Shown here in pieces: positions 15,761 through 24,904 of a DNA stretch of 64,000 nt. The number at the start of each line of letters is the position of its first letter. Position 1 is the stretch's first letter. The position numbers were made by a program, and so were the translations under genes. The stretch is from UBA2988 sp965237965. GTDB taxonomy: Bacteria; Gemmatimonadota; Gemmatimonadetes; Longimicrobiales; Gaopeijiaceae. The notes under the pieces are model-generated. The model was not told where the DNA came from. It saw nothing but the letters and a program-made list of their open reading frames with translations, and ran no database searches. The stretch lies in contig CBDEGT010000003.1 of the NCBI GenBank assembly GCA_965237965.1, positions 1,426,001 to 1,490,000 of the forward strand, read 5' to 3'.

Positions 15761-18700
15761 ATGCGGAGTCGCTTGATGGGCACCTCTTCCCACCGCTCCC
15801 CGTGGCCCCGTGCGCATCCGGGTGCGGCGACCGCGCTTCTCCTTCCGCTCGTGCTTCTGGCCTCTTGCACGGACGCACCTGTGGTGGAGCCGGGGAAGTC
15901 GGCGGCATGGACGCTGGTGTTGCCGGCGAGCTTCGGGTTCAATGGTGCGGTAGCGGGGACCCCTCAGGCGGACGCACTGGGGGAGGCGTTCGACCGGGTG
16001 GACCGGTTCCGGCTTGTGGTACGGCGAGCGAATGCCGACGAGGTGGTGGCGGACGTGGTGATCGAGGTGGAGCCGGGCCGGGACGTCTACAATCTGTCGG
16101 CATCGGTCCCGGCTGTGGTGCCGGGTGAGCAGTTCGTAGTGGTGATCATCGCGATGCAGGGCGGGACGGTGCTGTTCGAGTCCGATCCGGTGACGGTGAC
16201 CTCGGTGCCGGAGGGCGCGACCGGCACCGGCGAGTCGCCGCAGATCGAGCTGAGGTACGCGGGTCCGGGGGCGGACGCGGCAGAGATCGTTGTGGCGCCG
16301 GGCGTGCTCGTGCTGGCGCCCGGTGGTGAGGGCGGTGTCGTGGCCACGGTCCGCACGACGTCGGGCGCCGTGCTGGCCGGGGTGCCGATCGCGTGGACGA
16401 CGGGCGACGCCTCGGTTGCGTCGGTGAGCGAGGGCGGCGAGCTGACGGCGGGGGCTCAAGGGGCGACGGCGTTCACGGCGACGACGCCGACCGGGCTCTC
16501 TGCCTCGGGATGGGCGTATGTGGTCGGAGGCCAGCTCGCGTTCTCGCAGGGCGGCCGGATCCGGGTGCGGGGGGCAGCGGGCGGCGCGGTCGATGACCTA
16601 GGCGTGGGCCGGAGCCCGAGCTACCTGCCGGGCAGCGGGACGCTGGTGTGGAGCGCGGGAGGTCGGGTGGTCGTGGACGGGCGGGCGGTGACGGACGGCG
16701 GCTGGCCCTCGGTCTCCCCCGATCGGACCAAGCTGGCGGTGGAGCGTTCTGGACGGGTCTGGTTCACGAATCTGGACGGCAGCAATCCGACTGAAGGACC
16801 GGCGGGGACGACGCCGGTCTGGATGGCGAACGGTTCGCATCTGGCGGTGGGCGGCGGCAGCGTGCAGCGGGTACGCGCGGACGGGTCGGACCGCTCGACC
16901 CTGGCGGGTGGTGCGGCCTCGCTGCCCGCGCTCGGTCCGGGTGGTCGGATCGCCGTCGTATCGGGCGACGCTCTGGAGGTCGACGGACAAGGCAGACTGC
17001 TCGGGGGCGTGAGCGGCCGGCCCGCGTGGAGCCCGTCGGGCGCGTGGCTGGTGGTCCCCGCCGGAGGGGAGTTGGTGCTGGTCGACGCCAGCGGTGCCGC
17101 CCCGCCGGCCTCGCTCGGGCTCGCCGGCGCGACCGATCCGGCCTGGCGCGGCTCAGCGCCGTCGGCGAGCCCGGCGTCGCCCGCGATCCGCGCGCTCGAG
17201 CCCGAACCCGCGATTCCGGGCGGCGAAGTGCGACTAGTGGGGTCCGGTTTCGACTGGATCATCCCCACCAACAACCGCGTCTTCTTTCCCGGCGCAGACG
17301 GACCGGTCGAGGGCGACGTGCTCGCGGCGACCCCGGGTACGCTGACCGCTCTGATGCCGGCCACGACCGTAGCGGGCACGATCCGGGTGCGCACCCCTCA
17401 GGGCGAGGCGACGGTCGGCTTCGAACCGCTCGCAGGCTCAATCCGGGTACGCGTGCAGAGCGGTGAAGAACCGGTCGCGGGTGTGCCGGTGGTCGTGCGC
17501 CAGGACGCGAGCGAGGTCGCCAAGATCGCGACCGACGCCCGAGGGGAAGCGTCTTTCGCGCTGCCACCGGGCGACTATGGGGTCGGGATCGGAGCGACGC
17601 CCGGCTACCGGATCGACTCGCCCAACCCGGTCGCGGTCCGACTCAGCTTCGCGGTGAGCGAGGTCGCGTTCAGGCTCGTCCCCGTCCCGGCGCGTGTGAC
17701 CATCGAGCCCGAAGCGCCGGTCCACGTGCCGATCGGCACGACGGTCAACGTCAGGGCGCGCGCTTTCGATGCGGCCGGCAACGAGCTCACCGACTTCACC
17801 TCGGTAAGCTGGGGCGGCTCCTCGCGACTCGAGGTGTCGGGCAAGGGCCTGTCCGGCCAGCTCACCGGGGTGGAGCTCAGCCGCCGGCCGGGCGATGCCG
17901 GTTTCGCCGTCGCGCTGAACGGCGAGCGCTTCCGCTTCGGCGCCACCGTGACCGCCTTCATCGAGGGCACGGTCATCATCGATGAGAGCGGGGAGTCGCG
18001 TCCCGCGCGTGGGCGCACCGTCTTCCTCACCGACGACGACGTCCGCGCGCTCGCCGAGACCGAGACGGACAGGAACGGCCGCTACCGCTTCGCCCGGCTG
18101 CTAGCCCGTACCTACCGCGTCCACGTCGACCCGCCCAACAGCTTCGACGTCGACCCCGTCGAGCGCCGCATGGCCGTCAGCCGCAACCGCAGGAACCAGG
18201 ACTTCGTGCTCTCGCCCATCGGCGGTGGTGGCGGCCCGCTGCGGCCGACCGTGATGCTTTGCGGCTTCTCGAACCGCGACGTGACCACGTTCTTTCCGCA
18301 AGGCACGACCTTCGATCTCGTCGCCGGTTGCGCCCCCGACGACAACGTCCAGGCACTCCTGGTCTCCCGCACTTACTTGTCTGCCGGTGGCATCAATGCC
18401 GTGACGATACAGGCGTATCTCGACGGCGGCGGCATCGTCATCACGGAATACAACATCTCGGACGACGTCTGGAACGCCGCCTTCGCCACGAACATCAGCC
18501 TCGGCCGCAGGGAGTCGGGCGGTTGCACGGACGTGATCCCGTCGGTGGTCCAGTTCACACCGGGCGATCCCTTCTGGCAAGACAACGTCTTCCAGGCACT
18601 CCCATACAGCTCGGTCGGGTGCGGCTACGCCGTGGGCAATTACCCCGGGATCACGCCGATCCTCGGTTGGACCAGCACCGCAGTCGCGCTCGGCTACCGG

Positions 18701-18826
18701 GACAGCGGTGCCGGACGCGTCTGGGCGGCAGACTTCGACTGGCAGGACACGAACACCACGGGGCCGGCCTACGCCTACACCGAGCAGCTCATGGGCTACA
18801 TGATCACGCATCGTGCGGCTCCGTGA
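15761..18826 (+). CDS. Large multidomain surface lipoprotein, 1021 aa
   Basis: Signal peptide with lipobox (LVLLASCTD) followed by several modules. There is a Big-2-like Ig domain near 175-250 (AGVPIAWTTGDASVASVS), a PD40/propeller-like region to about 470, an IPT/TIG-type domain near 480-560, and a carboxypeptidase-regulatory-like repeat near 740-810. After a poly-Gly linker comes a C-terminal alpha/beta domain (TVMLCGFSNRDVTTFFPQ, IQAYLDGGGIVITEYN) that resembles a class-I glutamine-amidotransferase-like fold. It is probably anchored at the outer membrane. An FN3-like remnant and an IS element follow it. Confidence 0.75.
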   Translation: MRSRLMGTSSHRSPWPRAHPGAATALLLPLVLLASCTDAPVVEPGKSAAWTLVLPASFGFNGAVAGTPQADALGEAFDRVDRFRLVVRRANADEVVADVVIEVEPGRDVYNLSASVPAVVPGEQFVVVIIAMQGGTVLFESDPVTVTSVPEGATGTGESPQIELRYAGPGADAAEIVVAPGVLVLAPGGEGGVVATVRTTSGAVLAGVPIAWTTGDASVASVSEGGELTAGAQGATAFTATTPTGLSASGWAYVVGGQLAFSQGGRIRVRGAAGGAVDDLGVGRSPSYLPGSGTLVWSAGGRVVVDGRAVTDGGWPSVSPDRTKLAVERSGRVWFTNLDGSNPTEGPAGTTPVWMANGSHLAVGGGSVQRVRADGSDRSTLAGGAASLPALGPGGRIAVVSGDALEVDGQGRLLGGVSGRPAWSPSGAWLVVPAGGELVLVDASGAAPPASLGLAGATDPAWRGSAPSASPASPAIRALEPEPAIPGGEVRLVGSGFDWIIPTNNRVFFPGADGPVEGDVLAATPGTLTALMPATTVAGTIRVRTPQGEATVGFEPLAGSIRVRVQSGEEPVAGVPVVVRQDASEVAKIATDARGEASFALPPGDYGVGIGATPGYRIDSPNPVAVRLSFAVSEVAFRLVPVPARVTIEPEAPVHVPIGTTVNVRARAFDAAGNELTDFTSVSWGGSSRLEVSGKGLSGQLTGVELSRRPGDAGFAVALNGERFRFGATVTAFIEGTVIIDESGESRPARGRTVFLTDDDVRALAETETDRNGRYRFARLLARTYRVHVDPPNSFDVDPVERRMAVSRNRRNQDFVLSPIGGGGGPLRPTVMLCGFSNRDVTTFFPQGTTFDLVAGCAPDDNVQALLVSRTYLSAGGINAVTIQAYLDGGGIVITEYNISDDVWNAAFATNISLGRRESGGCTDVIPSVVQFTPGDPFWQDNVFQALPYSSVGCGYAVGNYPGITPILGWTSTAVALGYRDSGAGRVWAADFDWQDTNTTGPAYAYTEQLMGYMITHRAAP

Positions 18827-18874
18827 CGTTGGCGTTGTGTTTGCGCGCGGTGCCCCCAGGAAAGCGCAGCCGCT

Positions 18875-19172
18875 GTGTGCGGGGGCGGACCGCCGCTCAT
18901 GATCGCGTTCGATCGGAGCGACGCATCGCATCCATCGGGGATCCAGGAGTACCAGATCTTTGCCCACCGCCAGGGTGCCGCGTTCCCGATCGTGGACCAA
19001 CTCGTGGCCGACTCCGAGTTCCTCTGGGAGTCCTGCGGGTACGTCATAAACCAAAGCCTCGACAATTGGGAGTGGAGGGTGCGCCTCCGTGACGACGGTG
19101 GGCATCATGCGGAAGCACGGCCGGGGCGCGTCCCCCAGTCCGGAAACGCTCCCCCCCCCGGGCGGCCGCAAC
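18875..19172 (+). pseudogene. Fibronectin-III-like fragment interrupted at the IS
   Basis: The frame from GTG 18875 reads AFDRSDASHPSGIQEYQIFA, then IVDQLVADSEFLWESCGYV and NWEWRVRLRDDGGHHAE, which looks like one FN3/Ig domain of a secreted protein. It then dissolves into low-complexity Pro/Gly sequence up to the IS boundary. There is no signal peptide or good SD. It is most likely a remnant of a longer gene; the rest of the 18827-19174 gap shows nothing recognisable. Confidence 0.5.
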
Positions 19173-19187
19173 TAGGGCCTGTTAACA

Positions 19188-19568
19188 CTATCTGAGAGCC
19201 TCGACGATGAGCGCAAAGTGGATGAAGGCCGTGAACATCACGTCGAGCTTGTCAAAGCGGGAGAAGATTCTTCTGAAGCCTTTGAGTCGCCGAAATAACC
19301 GCTCTATTTCGTTGCGACGGCGATACATGATTCGATCGTACTGCCACGGGCTAACACGGCCCTGTTTGGGTGGCACGACCGGCGTAAACCCCAGCTCCAA
19401 CACCAATTGCCGTGTTTCGGCCCCCTCGTAGGCCCGGTCCATGATCATCGACACAGTGGAGTGTACCGGCTTCAACATGCGTAGCAGTTCGCGTCCTTCG
19501 GGTGCGTCGTGGTTGTGGCCTGGCGATAGCGAGAAGGTTATCGCGGTTCGAGCATCTGCGGCAACCAT
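19188..19568 (-). CDS. IS5-family transposase, second frame (DDE catalytic part)
   Basis: This frame carries most of the catalytic domain, with MIMDRAYEG providing the second Asp and RRRNEIERLFRRLK the Glu of the DDE triad. The ATG at 19568 is internal; homology continues upstream in this frame as KKNGPQAIGKSRGGWTTKIH, so it is normally made by -1 frameshifting from the first frame. C-terminal helices end FIHFALIVEALR, typical of the family. Confidence 0.85.
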   Translation of the reverse strand: MVAADARTAITFSLSPGHNHDAPEGRELLRMLKPVHSTVSMIMDRAYEGAETRQLVLELGFTPVVPPKQGRVSPWQYDRIMYRRRNEIERLFRRLKGFRRIFSRFDKLDVMFTAFIHFALIVEALR

Positions 19569-19945
19569 ATGAATCTTGGTGGTCCAGCCTCCACGCGACT
19601 TCCCGATGGCCTGCGGGCCGTTTTTTTTAGCGCGCCGGTGCCATCAGGGTGCACTTTGACGATCGTACTGTCGAGCGACAGCGCTTCGATCTTGATCCGG
19701 ATGATCTGCTCGTCCTGCAGGGCCGCAAAGACACGATCCAGCACACCTGCCCTGGCCCAGCGATTCATTCGGGTGTAGATCGTATGCCAGTTACCGAAGC
19801 GCGCAGGCAACCCGCGCCACTTGCAGCCGTGCTCGGCCACATACAGGATCGCGTTAAGCACTTCGAGATTGGAGAAGCTCACATTGCCGCGCTGACGTGG
19901 AAAGCAAGCCTCTATCCGACGATATTGGGACTCTGTGATTTTCAT
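19538..19945 (-). CDS. IS5-family transposase, first frame
   Basis: From ATG 19945 (MKITESQYRRIEACFPRQRG) this frame has the N-terminal helix-turn-helix domain. It also has the NAILYVAEHGCKWRGLPARF segment common to IS427-group transposases and the first catalytic Asp in LSLDSTIVK. A run of eight A residues on the coding strand (T8 at 19621-19628 on the plus strand) lies in GALKK and is a typical -1 slippery site. After it this frame becomes non-homologous while the second frame continues the domain. Confidence 0.88.
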   Translation of the reverse strand: MKITESQYRRIEACFPRQRGNVSFSNLEVLNAILYVAEHGCKWRGLPARFGNWHTIYTRMNRWARAGVLDRVFAALQDEQIIRIKIEALSLDSTIVKVHPDGTGALKKTARRPSGSRVEAGPPRFIWLPQMLEPR

Positions 19946-20030
19946 AGCCCCAATATAATACAAATGGGCCTTTAGTGTTAACAGACCCTAGATTAGGAAG
20001 ACTGCGACCATCCCTCCCGAGGAGCCGTTC

Positions 20031-20956
20031 TTGCCCGAGTCCGGGAACGCCGTGGCGCCGGCCCAGGCCGGGGCGCACCACCAACCCGCCGAGGGAGCCG
20101 GTGCGCTGACCCTGCGGTTCTGGGGAACCCGGGGGTCGATCCCCAGCCCGGGACCCGCCACCGCCGGGTACGGTGGGAACACGCCCTGCCTGGAGGCGTG
20201 TGTCGGTGACCGCCGGATGATCTTCGACGCGGGGTCGGGAATCCGGCTCCTCGGCACCCACCTGCTCGAGAACGGCTCTTCCCTGGACGCCGCGATCTTC
20301 CTGACGCACTTCCACTGGGATCACATCCAGGGCTTCCCGTTCTTCGGCCCGATGTACAAGGGCGACGCCCATCTGCGGGTGATCGGGCCGATGCAGGAGA
20401 ACCTGGACGTCCAGAGCCTTTTCGCGGGTCAGATGGGGCCGATCTACTTCCCGGTTCCCTTCGAGGCCATCGCAGCCAAGATGACCTTCGAGCACCTGAA
20501 CGATGGCGTCTGGACGTCGGACGGCGCCTCGGTCTCGGCGATGCGGGTTCGCCATCCCTCGTTCGTGGTCGGCTACCGACTGGATGCGAACGGCCGCTCC
20601 TTCTGCTACGTGCCCGACAACGAGCTGATGGGCGGCGGCTATCCCGTTGGCCACGACTGGCGGGAGCGCCTCGTGCGCTTCTGCGGGGGGACCGACCTCC
20701 TGGTGCACGACGCAATGTTCACCGAGGAGGAATACTCCGGCGCCCGCAGGGGCTGGGGACACTCCACCTTCAAGCAGGCGCTGGACCTGGCCGCCGAGGC
20801 CGGGGTCAAGCGTCTTCTTTTCTTTCATCACGCTCCCGAGCGCACCGATGCCATGCTCGCGGAGATCGTCGATCGTCGGCGGAGGAGGCGGCCTCGAGAG
20901 GTCTCGAGCTCGAGGTGGGCGCCGCCGCCGAGGGAACCGAGATCGCGTTCGCTTAG
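20031..20956 (+). CDS. MBL-fold metallohydrolase, frameshifted near the C-terminus
   Basis: Metallo-beta-lactamase-fold protein opening with LRFWGTRGSIPSPGPAT and carrying the HxHxDH metal motif (THFHWDHIQGFPFF). Later ligands occur in VRHPSFVVGY, VHDAMFTEEE and LLFFHHAPERTD. This subfamily includes cyclic-nucleotide phosphodiesterase-like and ribonuclease-like enzymes; the activity is not proven. One base appears missing near 20875-20885. The restored frame ends EVGAAAEGTEIAFA at TAG 20954-20956, just before the caspase SD, whereas the unrestored frame runs to 21083 as Arg-rich sequence. The TTG start is uncertain because the IS end is 41 bp upstream. Confidence 0.75.
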
Positions 20957-20967
20957 GAGGGACCAAC

Positions 20968-22845
20968 GTGAAGCGCTACGGACCGCTCGCCGCAATCGCC
21001 GCCGTGCTGCCACTGCTCGCATTCGAGTCGGCAGCACGACCTGCGGCACCCACCCAGTGGGCGCTCGTGATCGGCGTCAGTGACTACGTCCACTTCGAGG
21101 ACGTCGAGGGCGGCGATCTTCCCGGAGCGGAGCACGACGCTCGTGCCATCCGCGACGTGCTGGTCGCACGCTGGGGGTTCGCACCCGAGAACGTGCGCCT
21201 GCTGTTAAACGGCGAGGCCACACGGGCCGCCATCGAGAACGAGATCACCGGCTGGCTCGGGGGCAGCGTGCAGCCCGGCGACAACGTGGTCGTCTACTTC
21301 GCGGGCCATGGCTCGCAGGTCTGGGACGAGAACGGCGACGAGGAGGACGGGCTCGACGAGACCATCGCGCCCGCCGACGTTAGCCCCACCTCTCCCGAGC
21401 TGGACATCACGGACGACGTGCTGGGGGAGTGGCTGCGGGCGCTGCCGACCGAGAACGTCGTGTACGTGCACGACAACTGCAACGCGGGTACGGGCACCCG
21501 AGCCGTCACGCCGTTCTCTCGAGCGCGCAAGCTCGCCCGTGATCCGAGCACGCTGCCGAACGCGCAGGGCCGACGCGCGCTCCCGGGCGCCGCGGAGGAC
21601 CAGAGCGGGTTCGACATCGACGAGGGCGACGTGCTCGAGCTGGCCGCCGCGCAACCCGACCAGGCGGCGGTGGACGCCTTCTTCCAGGGCGTCGAAGGGG
21701 CCGAGTCGTTCTACGGTGGTGCCTTCACAACATATCTGGTGCAGCAGCTCTGGAAGGCGCCCGCGACCTCGACCTACGAGGACGTGTTCCTAGCGGTCCG
21801 CGAGTCCCTGAAGAGTCATCGCTTCCAACAGGACCCGCACATCTCGGACGACGTGCCGCTCCGCGCGACCGTGCTGTTCGCGGGCGCCGGTGGCTCCGAC
21901 CGTGGCTTCATTCCCGTACTTCGCGTCCGCGACGGCGTGGCCGAGCTGGGTGCGGGCCAGGTGCTCGGACTCACCGCCGGCTCGGTCCTCGACACGGACG
22001 AGGGAGCCCGGCTGGTGGTCGAATCGGTCAGCCGCGACCGCACCACGACGCGCGTGCTGAGGGGGACCCCGTCGTCGGGAGCCAGAGCGCGACTGGTGGG
22101 CTACCGCCAACCCGAAACGGTTCTTCGCGTGAACGTTGCGGGCGTGGACAGCGAGGCCGCCGAGGGTGTCCGGCAAGCACTGTCCGGAACGCCACGAGTC
22201 CTTCTCATCCAAGAGGAGAACGGCTACGCCGACCTGTTTCTCAGACGCCGCGGGACCGAGGTGCGCATCTACGGGCTAGACGGCTTCCCGCGAAAGGGCT
22301 TCAAGGCCGGAGCGACCGCCGCCGCCGACATCGCCGCGGCGCTCAACGGCGAGGCCGCCGCCAAGCGGCTCGCGGAAATGGACAACATGGGCCAGAGATT
22401 CGACGTGCGCGTCTGGATCGAAGGGAACCGCGGCGGCTTTGGGCTTGGCGAGCTTGTGAAGTTCCAGGCGTCGTCCGAGCGCGAGGGCTACCTGACCGTC
22501 GTGGATCTCGGCACCGACGACAAGGTCACGGTGCTCTTCCCGAACGCTTTTCACCGGGACAATCGGATCGGTGCGAATACGACCTTCACCTTCCCGTCCG
22601 AGGCGATGGGCTTCGACATCGAGGCTCAGGAGCCGGCGGGTCGAGGCATGGTGCGCGCCTTCCTGACCCCGACCCCCCTCGACTTGCCGATCGACCCCGA
22701 GGGGTTCGTCACCGGCGATGTGCTGCTCGCCGATCGAGTGGCGGAAGCCGTGCGCCGCGCAGCGGGGACAGTCGACGGAAGCGAGGTCGCCACGCGCCTG
22801 GACAACTGGGGAACGGCGTCCCTGGTGTACGACATCACCCGCTGA
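20968..22845 (+). CDS. Exported caspase-family (C14) protease with DUF4384 domain
   Basis: GTG 20968 follows a strong AGGAGG by eight bases and gives a signal peptide, so the 625-residue product should act outside the cytoplasm. The caspase-like domain shows ALVIGVSDY, the catalytic His in VVYFAGHGSQ near 113, and the catalytic Cys in HDNCNAGTG near 168, in place of the commoner DSCHSG. The C-terminal part (FQASSEREGYLTVVDLGTDD, VTVLFPNAF) matches DUF4384. It is translationally close to the MBL gene and is followed by the CHASE2 cyclase gene 44 bp later, suggesting an operon. Confidence 0.85.
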   Translation: MKRYGPLAAIAAVLPLLAFESAARPAAPTQWALVIGVSDYVHFEDVEGGDLPGAEHDARAIRDVLVARWGFAPENVRLLLNGEATRAAIENEITGWLGGSVQPGDNVVVYFAGHGSQVWDENGDEEDGLDETIAPADVSPTSPELDITDDVLGEWLRALPTENVVYVHDNCNAGTGTRAVTPFSRARKLARDPSTLPNAQGRRALPGAAEDQSGFDIDEGDVLELAAAQPDQAAVDAFFQGVEGAESFYGGAFTTYLVQQLWKAPATSTYEDVFLAVRESLKSHRFQQDPHISDDVPLRATVLFAGAGGSDRGFIPVLRVRDGVAELGAGQVLGLTAGSVLDTDEGARLVVESVSRDRTTTRVLRGTPSSGARARLVGYRQPETVLRVNVAGVDSEAAEGVRQALSGTPRVLLIQEENGYADLFLRRRGTEVRIYGLDGFPRKGFKAGATAAADIAAALNGEAAAKRLAEMDNMGQRFDVRVWIEGNRGGFGLGELVKFQASSEREGYLTVVDLGTDDKVTVLFPNAFHRDNRIGANTTFTFPSEAMGFDIEAQEPAGRGMVRAFLTPTPLDLPIDPEGFVTGDVLLADRVAEAVRRAAGTVDGSEVATRLDNWGTASLVYDITR

Positions 22846-22889
22846 GGAGCCCCCCTCCGGCCACCGGGTCGGAGGACGCTTCCCCCGTA

Positions 22890-23924
22890 ATGAAGCATCA
22901 CCGCTTCTTCTCGGTCGCGCTGATCGTCGCCGTATCGGTTGGTGGCGCGCTGATCGCCGAACGCTACGGCTCGCTCACGGGGATCGAGGGGGCGGAGCGC
23001 GCCTTCCTGGGCTGGCGCCAGACTGCTGCCTCGGGGAGTCGGATCGCGGACCAGGGGGCCGCCGCGGAGGTGGTGCTCGTGCTCTTCGACTCGCTCTCGG
23101 TCTCCGAGTGGCCGTATCTCTCGCCATTTCCGCGTCCCTTCCTCGCGGAGCTGATCGACGCGCTCTCCGGCGCCGGTGCCCGGGTGATCGGCCTCGACGT
23201 CTTCCTCGACCGCACCTATCCGGACCTCAACGCGATGGACGGTGGTGACGACCTGCTCCATGCGGCCATCGAGCGGGCGGGCAACGTCGTGCTGGTGTCG
23301 AGGGTGGTGACCAGCGACGACGGTCCCGTGCTCGAGCGGCCCCACTCGTACTTCGCCGACGTTGCGGCGGGGGTCGCGGCGGCCGAGGTCCCGACACCGT
23401 TCGAGACCGTTCAGGACGGCGTCCTCGCGGTGCGTTCGGGAGACCACCTGGAGCCCTCGTTTGCCCTCGCCCTCTGGGCCCTCGCTCGGGGCGTGGATTC
23501 GGACTCGCTGTTACGCGCGGCTCAGGAGTCGGGCCGGCTCGACCTTCCGGGGCTGCCCGCCTCCTACGCGAAGATCCCGCTCGATTTCCTCGGACCCTGG
23601 CGCGAGGGACAGAGCTACGCAATCACCCATCCCCTACGCTTCGTTGGGCCTCCTTCGGTCGCGCAGCTCGAGCAGGGGCGCACCAACACGTTCGAGACCC
23701 ACTCGGGCAGCGTCGCTGCCATCACAGCTACGTTCCTTCCCGAAGCGTTCCGGGACCGGGTCGTCCTTCTCGGCACTGGCTTCCACGACTCCGACAAATT
23801 CCGTACCCCGTTCTACAGCCAGTCGCCCGCCGTCACCGAGGGAAACGCGGTGGCCGCACCGTTCGGGTGGATGTACGGCGTCGAGGTGCACGCAAAACGC
23901 CCTCCAGAATCTGCTGGACGGTGA
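22890..23924 (+). CDS. CHASE2 sensor domain of a membrane adenylate cyclase (fragment 1 of 3)
   Basis: ATG 22890 encodes an N-terminal membrane anchor and a large extracytoplasmic CHASE2 domain: VVLVLFDSLSVSEWPY, GARVIGLDVFLDRTYPD, then AFRDRVVLLGTGFHDSDKF and GWMYGVEVHA. The frame ends as KRPPESAGR. The homologous continuation NALQNLLDGEF is one frame away, with an extra A in the AAAA run at 23894-23897 as the likely cause. The restored protein would be a CHASE2-transmembrane-cyclase of about 670 aa. Confidence 0.8.
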   Translation: MKHHRFFSVALIVAVSVGGALIAERYGSLTGIEGAERAFLGWRQTAASGSRIADQGAAAEVVLVLFDSLSVSEWPYLSPFPRPFLAELIDALSGAGARVIGLDVFLDRTYPDLNAMDGGDDLLHAAIERAGNVVLVSRVVTSDDGPVLERPHSYFADVAAGVAAAEVPTPFETVQDGVLAVRSGDHLEPSFALALWALARGVDSDSLLRAAQESGRLDLPGLPASYAKIPLDFLGPWREGQSYAITHPLRFVGPPSVAQLEQGRTNTFETHSGSVAAITATFLPEAFRDRVVLLGTGFHDSDKFRTPFYSQSPAVTEGNAVAAPFGWMYGVEVHAKRPPESAGR

Positions 23925-24352
23925 GTTCATCCGACCGATGTCCACGTGGGCCCAACTCCTGCTCGCAGTGGTGGTGGCGGGGCTCGCAGGTGTCGTGCCT
24001 TTCTGGAGAGGCGCCGGAGTCGGCGCGGTCGTGCTCCTTCTGCTCGCCCTCGGTGTGCTCAGCGTGGGATTCTGGGCGTACGTCGGCGAGCTGTTCCTTC
24101 CGGGAGGGGCGGTTCTGCTTGACCTCGGTCAGCCGTATCTCGTAGTGCCGATCGCAACCTGCCTGCTCGCGATCGGGCTCTCCTACCTGGGATCGGTCGC
24201 CTACGTGTCCGTCGTGGAGGGCCGCGACAAGCGCTTCATCAAAGGAGCCCTGGGGAAGTACGTCTCACCCGCGGTCGCGCAGGCGATCGCCGAGAACCCG
24301 GAAGCGCTCAAGCTCGGGGGTGCCAAGCGCGAGCTGACCATCCTGTTCTCCG
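23893..24352 (+). pseudogene. Transmembrane section of the CHASE2 cyclase (fragment 2 of 3)
   Basis: This frame continues LLDGEFIRPMSTWAQLLLAV through three hydrophobic helices (LAGVVPFWRGAGVGAVVLLL, VGFWAYVGELFLPGG, LVVPIATCLLAIGLSYLGSV). It then gives the linker GALGKYVSPAVAQAIAENPE and the start of the cyclase domain, ELTILFS. It stops matching at an apparent extra G at 24352-24353. ATG 23938 could in principle start a separate product, but there is no convincing SD. Confidence 0.75.
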
Positions 24353-24900
24353 GACCTGGCCGGCTTCACCGACCTCTCGGAGCGGCTCGACCCCCAGGAG
24401 CTGATCACGATGATCAACGAGTATCTGTCAGAGATGACTGACCTGGTGCTCGAGGAGGGCGGCACCCTCGACAAGTACATCGGTGACGCAATCATGGCTT
24501 TGTGGAACGAGCCGCTTCCCTACCCAGACCACGCAGATCGGGCGCTACGATGCGCCGTGCGGATGCAGCGAAAGATGAACGAGTTGAACGACCGCTGGCG
24601 ACGGTCGGACCCGGCCGCCGAGACCCTTGACGTGCGGATTGGGATCAACACCGGCACCGTCGTGGTCGGCAACGTCGGGGGGAAGGATCGGTTCGACTAT
24701 TCGGCGCTGGGCGATGCGGTAAACCTGGCCGCGCGCCTCGAGCCCGCGAACAAGACCTACAACACGCTGGTGATGGCCTCTGAGAACACCATGCACTCGG
24801 CCATCCCCTCGGCCTATCGCTACCGGGAGCTCGATCTGATCGCGGTGAAAGGGAAACTGCGGCCGGTCACCGTCTACGAGATCGTCGAGTTGGCGGATGT
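24353..24900 (+). pseudogene. Class III adenylate cyclase catalytic domain (fragment 3 of 3)
   Basis: Restoring the frame gives DLAGFTDLSERLDPQELI with the first metal Asp, DKYIGDAIMALWNEP with the Lys and the second metal Asp, and YSALGDAVNLAARLE, the adenine-specifying and transition-state region. The domain ends AVKGKLRPVTVYEIVEL, its natural C-terminus. Beyond about 24,890 the open frame (to 25657) is only antisense to another caspase gene. This is the catalytic half of the CHASE2 cyclase and would make cAMP from ATP. Confidence 0.78.
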
Positions 24901-24904
24901 TGTC

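Larger units (their letters stand above)
19175..19988 (-). mobile_element. IS5-family (IS427-like) insertion sequence, 814 bp
   Basis: The element starts GGGCCTGTTAACACTA at 19175 and ends with the near-perfect inverse TAGTGTTAACAGACCC at 19988, and is flanked by TA on both sides (19173-19174 and 19989-19990). Inside are two overlapping frames of a DDE transposase, as in the IS427 group. Ends, duplication and frameshift site are all intact, so it looks recently active. It separates the FN3 remnant from the MBL gene. Confidence 0.9.

Noticed and set aside
24545..24900. C-terminal extension of the second caspase frame
   Set aside because: It is antisense to the cyclase catalytic domain; the caspase homology ends at GAPDPSRPDN.
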